From the NCBI GenBank assembly GCA_011316305.1, contig SAUG01000053.1, forward strand, positions 62,001 to 126,000: a DNA stretch of 64,000 bases. Reading direction: 5' to 3'. The notes beneath the pieces are model-generated. The model worked only from the letters and a program-made list of their open reading frames with translations. It made no database searches and was not told the DNA's origin. Both the position numbers and the translations under genes were made by a program. Below, piece after piece: positions 32,580 to 42,618 of the stretch (position 1 is its first letter; every line of letters begins with the position of its first letter). The stretch comes from Rusavskia elegans (taxonomy: Eukaryota; Ascomycota; Lecanoromycetes; Teloschistales; Teloschistaceae).

Positions 32580-34481
32580 ATGTCTGGTATTGAAGTGACA
32601 GGTATTGCGCTCGCAGTGTTTCCTCTCCTCATCAAGGGATTAAACCATGTCGTTGCTGGGATCGAGACTGTCAAGCGCTGGAAGCGGTACAGGCTCAAGC
32701 TGAAAGATTACGCTGATATCTTGGAGTCGGCATCGGTCTACTTCCTTGACACGCTATATGAGTTGTTGAGCGACATCGTGCGTTCGGATGAGGAGTTATC
32801 GATGTTGCTAGAAAACCCTGGTGGAGCGCTGTGGACAGAGAAAGCGTATGATGAAAGGCTGCGAAGGCGGCTTGATCGATCATACAACTCCTACCTCAAG
32901 ACTGTGTCAAAGCTTCGCCATGCATTGCAAGGAATGTGTCAGAGACTAGGTGTTGACAATGCTGGATCGGTACGTTTGTAACTGATGCCTTGTCAGGCCA
33001 TGCGACCTGGCTGCCGATTCAGGTATCCAATGCCTTGTCTGCAAAGGACTGAGGCTGATCCCATCCTAGGTCAAATGGGACGATTATTCTACCCTTGAGC
33101 GTGAGATGAAGAGGGTAAAGTTGACGTTCTCTAAGAGCGTGTACAAAGAGTTGCTAGACGATATCCGTCTAGCGAACCAGGACCTTCGAGAATTCACACA
33201 CCAGAATATTTCTCTTGAACCGAAAAAGCATCAACGCAGAGGGAGAAGTGCACTTGCTAATTTGAGAATTATAAGAAGGCATGCTGCAAGCTTGCACCAG
33301 GTTCTGATGAATGACAGGACCTGGAAGTGCAAATGTGGCATGCATCACCTGGCAAGTCTCCGCCTCGAAGCTCGACCCCAGACCAATCAAGACATCAAGG
33401 CGGACGCAGCCAAAATGCCCGCCTTCCGCATCCTACTATCAGTAGCAACAGACGACCATGAGACGACTGGTACTGCGCAATGGCAGGATATCGAGATACT
33501 GCCATCCCTCGGTGACCAGTCCTCGATCAAAGAATCGCCGGAACGACCGAGTCCCGATCGGTACGTTGAAGTCCTTGTTCAGTCGTTCCGCTTATCCCCT
33601 TTGGGTACTTGATCCGCTAATCCGTTGGGGTACCGTCAAGCCTTCCGAATAGTCGTGTAAGGTTTGCACTGGAAACCCGTAAACCTGATACGGAAACTCA
33701 GGATGCCGGAGTTCCCGCAGAGCCGAATTCGAAATATATCAAAGACTTCTGCAGTGCTCTCTGTGCGCCTGACAGACAAAAACGAGAGATTGGTCTACTT
33801 ATCGACGAGGTGAACAACAAGCAAGAGCACAAGATATACAGAGCGAATACTATCCTGGGATCACAGACGTTTTCTAGATCTCTTGAAGACCTTTTGAGAT
33901 CCACGAAACACTCAGGAGACGAAAGTCTTTCGAGAAAGGACCGCCTGGAGGTTGCCGTCACTCTAGCCTCCAGCATCCTCCAGTTGGATGGCACGTCATG
34001 GCTGAAAAGCGGATGGAGCAGTAACGACATATATTTCCACTATAAGGATGGCCAGATCTCGCAATACTCTCAGCCCTATCTGTCGTGGCAGCGATGTTGC
34101 AACATCGACGTATCACGTCCAATGAAATCGCTCCATATGGTTAGCAACCATATGATTCGCAATGAGATCCTCTTGGCCTTAGGCCTCACCCTTGTGGAGC
34201 TTTGTTTTGGCAGAACACTAATCGATATGCGGAGGCCAGAAGACATCAATGTGGACGAGACAGCAACCAGACTGGCGACAGCAACCAGGCTCCATTCTCG
34301 CGTCTATGATGAGATGGGCATACCGTACGGCGATGTTGTGCGAAGATGCCTGTTTCAGATTTTCGACGTGCGAGAGCTAAGTCTCGACATTGAGGAGGTG
34401 CAGCAGAAGGTCTTTGATGATGTCGTAACTCCTTTGGTGGATGATCTCAACAACTTCAATGGGGTCTTGAGGATTAGGTAG
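32580..34481 (+). CDS. DUF7580-type protein, HeLo/STAND-associated family (3 exons)
   Basis: Exons 32580-32969, 33070-33560 and 33653-34481 give 569 residues; both introns are GTACG..AG and all joins keep frame. The N-terminus MSGIEVTGIALAVFPLLIKG and the helices behind it are characteristic of this very large fungal family, followed by a Lys-rich helical region, a short CKCGMHHLASLRLE motif and a C-terminal kinase-like part (ILQLDGTSWLKSGWSSNDIY, EILLALGLTLVELCFGRTLI, VVRRCLF). Those blocks mimic the end of a kinase C-lobe, but no HRD or DFG is present. Function unknown; the family resembles HeLo-like and NLR-associated proteins. Divergent partner of the C2H2 gene. Confidence 0.82.
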
Positions 34482-34795
34482 GATATTCGTTAAGCCGGAA
34501 GAGATCGCGGGTCTGCATTGCCAAAGGGAACAGGTGCGTAATGTAAGCTACATGGTAGAGAGCGTCATCAGCCTAATGTTGGTCTTTCAGAGTGTGATCG
34601 TTGGTAGAAAATGTGTAACCTGACTTCATGGAATGTGGCTCTTGCCAAGAAACATTTGGAGCGTGTGTTGAGGTCACTCGCCCGAGACCTTCTTCGGCTA
34701 GACTAGATCAGCACGTGAAGCGCGTCAGCCAGAGACGCGCTATAGAAGCAGCCTCGCGTCACCAAGGAGCTTGAAAAAACCCATGGACTCCGAAC
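34482..34795. other. Intergenic
   Basis: 314 bases with nothing recognised. Confidence 0.35.
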
Positions 34796-35389
34796 ATGGC
34801 AACACTAGCCGCTGGCTTCGCCCTTCTTGATGGTAGGATCGCTCCGGATCTCATCCAAGCAGCCGCGGACCAAATATTCAGCGGAGCCGTCCGAAATATT
34901 GCTCAATTCACAAAGCATCGCGAATTTACAAACACCGTTGTCTGCTATCAGATCTGCGCTGATCTCATGGCGGTATGATCTCGTACAAGGGACAAGCTTC
35001 TCCTAGCGTCTGACAGGTGGTGCCAGACCTTTGATCTTGGCCCCATAAGACTCCTGCTTGAAGACTCTCCTGATCAAAAAGTGCCCCAACCATTATCCAT
35101 CAGGTTCGGCCAATTTCACAGTACGCCGATCCAGGACCGGCTCGAAACATTCAGCTGTGAGGGAGGACAGGTTTATGTCACGATCGCGATAACGCGGTTA
35201 ATTCCTACGAGTGGCTGGTTCCTATTTTATGAAGGTTCGCATATGATGGAAGATCTCATGGACAAAGTCAGTTGCGTCCCAGTGCCTACAATCCTCAAAC
35301 CGGGTCAAGCAATGGCGTGGCACGGAGATCTGGCCTACACCTATATGTCTGGAGGAGGTGGGTCGTTCATCACCATGGTTTTTGGATGA
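34796..35389 (+). CDS. Small dioxygenase-like (cupin-fold) protein (2 exons)
   Basis: Exons 34796-34972 and 35027-35389 (54-nt intron) give 179 residues. The second exon reads IRFGQFHSTPIQDRLETFSC, then RLIPTSGWFLFYEGSHM and ILKPGQAMAWHGDLAYTYMS, which resembles the C-terminal half of phytanoyl-CoA/2OG oxygenase-like proteins (GSH, and a Lys/His segment after a Pro-Gly turn). The full H-x-D is not seen, so activity is doubtful. The C-terminus could extend through an extra exon (PLLGCDFLGLYEDGSF, about 35418-35465). Function unassigned. Confidence 0.5.
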
Positions 35390-36637
35390 CCTCCGATGCC
35401 GGACCCGACAAACCCCTCCTAGGCTGTGACTTTTTAGGCCTTTATGAAGATGGGTCATTCATCATCGATAATACCGAGCATGGGTCCTTGGTGAGGCATA
35501 TATAGAAGCGAGTGATCGGTATCATAGGTTATTTGGGGAGCCAGACAGTGGCGCACTCAAGCATTGGATATCCAATCGTTTCCTCCTGGGTCAGCAGGGA
35601 TTTCGGGGGTTAGGAGTCAAACGTATAGGGCTATTATTGAATAGGTAAGTTGAAGACTCCCTCCAGGTATGATGTCAACTAGTTTGTACTGCAGGCTTGC
35701 ATCGTTAATCCATAGTGAGCTGGTTTGATGATGAAACAAGTCAATTGCCAAAAGCACCGTCTCGATCCTGATGTGGTTCCAACCCCAAGCCACCGACTCG
35801 ACAATTCTATTCCCAAGTCCCACATTTACACCAAACCAAATGTTTCATTAGTACAACGGCTTTTTGATATCAGTCGTAATATCTCCTACCCGCGAGATTC
35901 GACTTGCTTCCACCGCGATTGGTCCAGGGCGTATTGAAGTTGGAAGTTGGAGATCGATGGTCCTGATGAAAGACAAATCATCGCGTGAAGAATCTGAGTA
36001 GTGCACCAGCTGCTGAATTAGCTCGCATTGTCGAAGAGCATACGACCTTGACGAATTCTATCTGCTTCGCCCGAAGAACTACAGATGTCCCGGCAAATTC
36101 TTATGTAGGTTCTGATTCGTGGTACTTGAATCCGGCATTCCCCACAACAATAGCCAATGGCACAGTGAGGGGAACTGGTACGAGATCGGATGTTTGCACC
36201 ACATGGCTGACATGCCGGTTGAATCCTGTTTCATCAACTGGGTAACGTAAGGAGATGTGCTTTCTTCGGTCCAGGGCTGCTTTTCTTGAAGTCCGAAATG
36301 TGCAACCCAAGCTCATCACCAAATTGCATATTGAGCCGACGCTTGCATCATTCCTGTAACTCAGTGGCGCCATGTGTTCACTGTATTGCTCCATTTAGCA
36401 ATAATCCTCTCCTTCCGAATAGGACCGTAAAGTCTTTGGCTCGATATCAAGTCTTCATGGTTGCCACACATTCACTCAACTTCGGATGGCCGCATATTGT
36501 GTGCAACATGCCCGCTGGACGCTCCAGCAGGTCCCTGCCTTCCCATGTACTCTGACGTCACGCGTTTCCCACGCTACTCAACTCCATTCTAATCTGTTTA
36601 CACAACAGATTGCCAGCTCCGTGGGCCATTGTACAGT
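35390..36637. other. Intergenic
   Basis: About 1.2 kb. Only short frames on both strands; no gene, RNA or repeat supported. The last part should contain the oxalate decarboxylase promoter. Confidence 0.35.
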
Positions 36638-38265
36638 ATGAGGCTTTTCTCGTACGCTGCGGTGGTCGGTGCCATCACAAGTCTCGCGACGGCTAGGCCT
36701 ACAGTTCCCAGACAACCTCAGAGCCATATGACAGCATCAGAGCCCAGCAAACACTTACGGCCACTTCTTGAGAAGCGACAACAGTTTTCACAGGGACAAC
36801 CGATTAATGCTCAGGGCAACGGTGCACCAATCCTAGGTATTGCCGTTCCGTCCTTATCTTTACAGTGTATTGTATGATGGCAGAGACTGATCAGGGCGGG
36901 TACATGAAGGCGGAACGAACAAGGAATTAGACCTACAAAACCTCGACAATCTCGGCGCTCAAGGTACCGACAACGGAGTGGTCCTAAACCTCAAGTGGAG
37001 CTTCTCCGACTCCAAGACAAGACTTTTCCCAGGAGGGTGGGTGCGGGAACAAGCCGTGACCGATCTTCCTGCGAGCACAGACATTGCTGCCGCTCAACTG
37101 CATCTCAAAGGGGGGGCTCTGAGGGAGCTTCATTGGCATCGTGTAGTGAGTGTGAACAAGGGTGTGATTGTAGATTTGTAGCTGATCCACATTCAGGCTG
37201 AATGGGGCTACGTTTACCAAGGGAAACTCCGCGTCTCTGCTGTTGATGAAGACGGCAAGAACCAAGTCGACGACTTGCAAGTGGGAGACATTTGGTATTT
37301 TCCCAAAGGACAAGCACATACCCTTCAAGGTACAGTACCCGTCTACCAGTTAGCGAGCTTCCCAACTCATACCCTCAGGCCTTGATAGCGAGAACGAGTT
37401 TCTCTTGGCCTTCGATGACGGCAATTTCGATGCGACAGGGTATGTCGTTGATGGCTTCCTCGTTCAAGCACGCGTTCACGATGTGCAGGACCACCTTTAA
37501 CGTTGATGACTGGATAACCCATACTCTCAAATCCGTTCTCGCCAAGAACTTCGGGGTGAACGAGTCGATTTTCGACACAGTCCCGATGAAAGATCCTTAC
37601 ATCGCCCCTAGCAACATCAGCTCACCCAGCGTTGATAGTCCGTATGGGAAGCTCGAAGGTAACAGTTCGTACGTGTACAAGTTATCACAGGTCAAGCTTC
37701 CACTGGCGCCTGGAGGGGGTGGTACCCTGGCAAAGGTCGACTCCCGCAACTTTCCCATCGCAACCACGATTGCGGCAGCGATCGTCACTCTGGAACCACA
37801 AGGACTGAGAGAACTGCATTGGAACCCAAATGTGAGTACAGATTATAGCATACGGTTCCTGTTGATAGCCCTGGTACTGATGGCTGATTTACCCAGGCCG
37901 AGGAATGGCTTTATTTCCACCAAGGCCGAGCACGCGCGACTGTGTTCCTGGGCGGCTCTATCGCTCGCACCTTTGACTTCAGGGCCGGTGATACAGCAGT
38001 CTTTCCCGACAACAGCGGTAAGCGTATCTTACTAGCAACTGCCATGTCTCGCTGACACAAGTAAGGCCACTATATCGAGAATACATCGGAGACTGAGCAG
38101 TTGGTCTGGATCGAGCTTTACAAGAGCGACCGCGTGGCAGACGTGAGCTTGACGCAATGGCTGGCTTTGACACCGCCCGACATCGTTGCTTCGACGCTAA
38201 AGATCTCTCGTAGCGTGGTTGACCAATTGAAGAAAGAGAAGCAGTCGTTGATCGCTGCGAAGTAA
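36638..38265 (+). CDS. Secreted oxalate decarboxylase-family bicupin (7 exons)
   Basis: Oxalate decarboxylase converts oxalate to formate and CO2 using Mn and O2. Exons: 36638-36836, 36910-37145, 37197-37329, 37379-37439, 37489-37831, 37897-38017, 38066-38265; 430 residues, all joins in frame. A signal peptide starts the protein (MRLFSYAAVVGAITSLATA). Cupin 1 has a complete metal site: H141, H143 (ELHWHRVAEWG), E147, H186 (KGQAHTLQG), and the lid-like LDSENEF. Cupin 2 has H320 but Asn322 instead of the second His (ELHWNPNAEEW), then E326/E327 and H366 (SGHYIEN). The Asn variant is known to me in fungal members, so cupin 1 is probably the working site. Role in oxalate detoxification or pH control outside the cell is inferred from the family. 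Confidence 0.93.
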
Positions 38266-39272
38266 CGGCAGGGTTCGACCCGTCGATCCATTCCTTTTAT
38301 CGGTATGCCACCACTGGCCGGTTCAGTTCAGAAGAGAACTGGAATAGGTCGATAGGCGATCAAACACACCGAATCAGATCTGTAGAGATGTAGTCCCAAA
38401 TCTCGAACATCATCGATTTGGACGAGCTCCTAATAGGATACCACACACCCCAAGGTCATACAAACCTACCAGAGATCGACGGTTTGACCGAAAACACCCT
38501 ACCCTGTTTCATTGAGCACTTTCAAAAACGTATGAAGCCAGCAGCAGTACCATTAAATAGTCATAGAAATCTGTGAACAGTACACGAAGATACTGGCGCC
38601 AAGACAGAATGCCAAGACAAAGGTGAAAGCTTAGTAAGCGCTTAGTAACCCCACTGTGACAAACCTCCCTCTTTGACCACCCAAACCCCCTCAACCTAGT
38701 TGTATCAAGAAGTGGCCTTTGCTCTCTTGACTTCACGCTTGCAATTCCAATATTGACTCTACATTGACGTATCAGGAATATTTGAAACGGAATGCCGATT
38801 GATCTTGAACAACACGACCTTGCTCCTGCAGATGAAACACAGCTATGCTTTTTATTAATACATGTCTTCTACCGATCTCCAACTGTGCAGCTGTTATGAC
38901 CACGGAAACCGATCCAGGCGCTGAGCCATGATGGTTTCTTCGTGGTACTGCAGTAGCCTCTTATCAGGCACTATGACTTACTGGGCATAAGATTCCAGAT
39001 CTTATGTTGGTCACAGGTTGCCAAAGTGTGTATGCTACGGAGTACTTTTGATCGAGGCGTTTAAGCTAAGTGTTATGTGGGTATGTTCTGAAGCTTCTCG
39101 GCCGATGACAATGGCGAAAAGCGGCCAGGGAGGATGTCAGCCTTGTCGTTGATTGGGCATCCACATACACACTGCTGCCTGCTGTTCTTTTAGATGTTGT
39201 CTTTGTAAATCTGGGCCGAATTGCTATTTTTGTTTGTCATCAGTACTACTTGATCACTCATTTATTACTTCA
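38266..39272. other. Intergenic
   Basis: About 1 kb after oxalate decarboxylase. Nothing supported; AT content is somewhat raised. Confidence 0.35.
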
Positions 39273-39628
39273 ATGGATCCCTACAGAGAGCAAGATCATA
39301 ATTGGAAGTACAGACCCCATCGGGACGGAGGTAAGACAGACTTGATTACATCGGAAACACTATTCACAGGCCCGGCTCACTCTCTGTGAGATATGGAAGT
39401 CAGCCGACCTTCAGCGCCCAAAGCTGAGGAATGGGACCTTTACCGAAAGATGAATCAAACAATTTACCGCAAAGAAGGGTTGAAAGAGCTCAGACTTGCC
39501 ATGACGAGAGATCACGGATTTACAGCAAGGTAAAGTAATAGCATATTACTACATGTGTCTGTCCAGGGGTGCAGTTGACCGGTTACAAATAGTGACAGAA
39601 TGTACAAGACCCGCATCCATAATTGGAA

Positions 39629-40665
39629 GGCACGGGATAGCTCCACACCACGCGCTGAACAAAATCCACACCACACGCGTGAAACGTCCCTAGTGTCTCG
39701 CGTCCTACACCCGACCTTTGGCTTCCTGCCACTGTAATTACACCACTTCCGCCTATAAATTCAGCTTCTTCGTAAGAATTTCCTGAGAATCTCAACAGGC
39801 GCTAGAGGAGCAGAAGTTACGTATAAAATAGGCAGGCAGATTTAGAGGGGGGGTTATATAGCCCTACCTGGAAGGCCTCCCCACCAACTTTTAGTTAGTA
39901 AGCCACGATCGAGGTAAACGAGGTTCAGGAGGTACTGCGTACCTAATCCTAGTCGTATATACTGGATTTTCTTATCTTTAATAGTATAGGTATATACGTA
40001 GAGAAATTAAGAGTTTCAGCTTTAGAATTTATATAATTGGATTTTAGTATATGGTCAAAATAGGTAGTTGAAGGTTATTTATAATATGCGTGGTCAGCCC
40101 TAACCCTAAAGTGTGGTGTGGATTTTGTTCGGAGTGTCTCGGGAGCGCAACAACTGAACGCAACATGCTAGCGGGCGCAACAACCTGATACTATAACACG
40201 TACAAATAACCACTTCTTAAACGCTTTTTAGAAATTATGAATTGTGCACCTTATAGAAATCTGTCTGTTCTATAATTCTGCCTCTTTAGAATTTATTATT
40301 TGCTCGCTGGATTTGTATAATCCAGGTACTACGGTGCCTAAGGGTGCCTTCGAAAATCTTGGCGGTTTCTGAGGCTCTGCGGAGCGCTAAGACCTCTACT
40401 ATAGTTCTTTTATACTTACTACCCCTGTACGCAATCAGCCAGTATATAGAGAAAGATTCTAAAGAGGCAGAACTATAGAACAGATAGAGCCTTAGAAAAC
40501 GCACTCTTTACAATCTTGTAAAAGCTTGGAAATGTGGCCGTCTGGTGATATGGAGTTGTTACTTGGCGGGGCATTGTTGCGCCCGCTAGCATGTTGCGTT
40601 CAGTTGTTGCGCTCCCGAGACACTCCGGATTTTGTTCAGCGCGTGGTGTGGAGCTATCCCGTGCC
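39629..40665. mobile_element. Outer non-autonomous TIR element (carries a nested element)
   Basis: Perfect 48-bp terminal inverted repeats: left 39629-39676, right 40638-40665 plus 40111-40130, the right one being split by a second insertion. The ends read GGCACGGGATAGC. Direct 8-bp duplications AATTGGAA (39621-39628 and 40666-40673) mark the target site. Without the inner element and its duplication it is about 530 bp and has no transposase frame, i.e. a MITE. TSD length fits hAT or Mutator-like groups. Confidence 0.88.
40131..40626. mobile_element. Inner non-autonomous TIR element, Mutator-like MITE
   Basis: 496 bp with perfect 53-bp terminal inverted repeats (40131-40183 and 40574-40626, ends GGAGTGTCTCGGG). 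It sits in the right terminal repeat of the outer element, flanked by an 11-bp direct duplication GGATTTTGTTC (40120-40130 and 40627-40637). An 11-bp duplication with long inverted repeats is typical of Mutator-like elements. The interior is AT-rich and non-coding and contains another 28-bp inverted pair (40265-40292 and 40456-40483). Confidence 0.88.
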
Positions 40666-42044
40666 AATTGGAAAGTCGGCAAGAACATCAAAGCCGAGGA
40701 GATGAGAGCTATCATCCGAAAACAAGCGCAGCGCGCAATTACCGGCAAGCCATCGGCTTTTCGCCTTCGCGACGTTGAAGTATCTGAACACAAAATCGAT
40801 CGGTTCCGGAAGACCGCCAGATTGCTGTCTCTGGAACAAACCATAAGGGTGGGAGCGGCGACGCCCCCTGCACTTGTTTGTTACACCCCTCTGCTTTCTC
40901 CGCTCAATACGCCATGGACACTTGCGATACCAGAAAAAATCGCAAAGCTTGTACAAGACTATATCCTTGGCTCGTTCGAGTCGAAGACCTTAGAGACACA
41001 ACAAGACCAATTGTGGCCCCATGGACCGAGCATCGAAGACACCAGTACGGGTGCATTCCATGGCACTTTTTACCTTGCACGGCAGCTTCTGGACGCTCAT
41101 CAAGCCGACCATGCGTGGCAGATCCTGGACATGGCTTTAGCCTGTCTTGAGCCAATGCTTAGAGCCGAAAAACCATTTACTCTGAAGAAGATAGTTTCCA
41201 TCCTACTTATCCATTTCTTCTGAATTGGTCACAGATTTACGTCACATATCTTGGAACACCTCTCGGAAATGAGTACGAATGTGAAGACTCAAAATCATCC
41301 ATTCAGCCATAAATTTCGGGCATTACTTGACGTGGATGCGCCTCAGCTCGAGCATGTCATCTATTTTTTACAGCAAGTTCAGCCGGATAGTTTTGCTCAA
41401 CAGATAGGCCCCCTGCATTCCTTCACGCTGCATCACCGACTATGGAATCTTTCTCGAGTGAACCTAGAAAGCTTCGACGTCGCAAGAGCTTCTCTAAATC
41501 TACTCCGGGAAGTTGAGCATACTCTAGGTCGGCTCGATGTGCGATCGCTCAAAGTACGTTTGTACCTGGCAATGGCCTACAACGAGCAGTCCGATTATCA
41601 CAACGCCGCTCAAGCTGCTCAAAGTCTCATTGCTCTCTCGAAGCATAGCCAGCGCGTCCCTCGGGAGTTCCTCGGTAGCGCCCTGTACACGCTAGCAAAA
41701 GCTCAATTCGAACTCTCAAGGCCGAGGCTTGCAGAGCAGAACATGCGTCACTCAATCGCCCTTCGGATCAGCAAATTTGGCTTCGAGGATGAAACCACAC
41801 TGCGATATATGTTCGAGCTGGAGAATATCCTCGGTAAAATGCGCAGAAGCCACGAAGCGGCAGCAATGCGCCGGCAAGTAAGCCAAAGCATCATAATGAA
41901 ACTTGTGAGACATAAGACGGCAGAGGAAGAACGATGGGCAAGATATCAGGCAAACCGAGCTCTACAGAATGACGAGCCGCTGACTCTGGCGCAGAGCTCG
42001 TACTCTTTCCAGAGCCGTGTTAGGTAGGCCACGGCTTATTATCA

Positions 42045-42134
42045 TTATCCCTTCCGCTGCTAGATTGGGTTTTCGTTGAATGGACTCCGCCTGATAGCCC
42101 CCTGGATCTAAGACCCTAGCAGAGGAACGGATAA
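42045..42134. repeat. 90-bp inverted-repeat element
   Basis: Arms 42045-42063 and 42116-42134 are inverted repeats matching at 17 of 19 positions. The left arm and the bases after it (CCGCTGCTAGATTGGG) resemble 47305-47320, where CCGCTGCTAAATTGGG occurs inside a larger fold-back element, so both may belong to one dispersed family. It lies 17 bases after the Clr5 relic. Confidence 0.5.
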
Positions 42135-42618
42135 CGATCAGCGTGAGGAGATGCAGTCTCATGACAACCCCCTAGGCCATTTTCTTCCACCCAAACGATT
42201 CATTCTGCCTTCAACTCATCGCATATCAAGGCAAGGTCGTCACTCCCAGCTAAGCCATTTGCTTTCAGACCTTCCATCGGAGCAATCTATCGTCATGCAC
42301 ATCTATAACTACCTAATCTTTCTTATATCATGCGAACACTAACAGCTGATCAACTCACCATGTCAACATCCAGTACAAAACCATTTGCCATGACAAAGAC
42401 TCCAATTCATTGCGCATTCTACAAGAAACCAAGCTCCGCGGATAGTTGTTAAGAAATGGTTGTATTGGCGACATCCTCAAACTCTCAAATTAAAGGCTTC
42501 TGCGAGCTATTACCATGTTAGATCATTTCAAAGTACCTGCCTTTACGCTCGTCGTCTCTCGCTTCGCCGTGTTTTTTTCTGATGACCATACGCTTTGGTG
42601 TCTATCTAACTCCTGATC
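42135..42618. other. Intergenic
   Basis: About 480 bases; no gene seen. Presumed promoter of the rhomboid gene at its right end. Confidence 0.35.

Larger units (their letters stand above)
39273..42027 (+). pseudogene. Clr5-domain gene disrupted by nested TIR elements
   Basis: Exons 39273-39330, 39391-39529 and 39593-39628 encode MDPYREQDHNWK.. then EEWDLYRKMNQTIYRKEGLK, AMTRDHGFTAS and RMYKTRIHNWK, the fungal Clr5 domain (W-LY, HGF, Y+++-W+-KN pattern). The codons for N-W-K are interrupted by a 1,037-bp insertion (39629-40665) flanked by an 8-bp duplication AATTGGAA. After the second copy the same frame resumes at 40674: VGKNIKAEEMRAIIRKQ, exactly the expected end of the domain. Further on, TGA at 41221-41223 interrupts the frame (LLIHFF*IGHRFTSHILEHL), and the TPR-like C-terminal part continues to 42027 (VRSLKVRLYLAMAYNEQ.., FGFEDETTLRYMFELE). 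The body is otherwise well preserved, so inactivation looks recent. Confidence 0.8.

Noticed and set aside
40100..40112. Telomere-like CCCTAACCCTAAA
   Set aside because: Only two units, inside the outer MITE; not an internal telomere array.
40591..41223. A gene starting with MLRSVVALPRHSG in the inner MITE terminal repeat
   Set aside because: The first 28 codons are transposon ends; the real reading frame comes from the upstream Clr5 exons.
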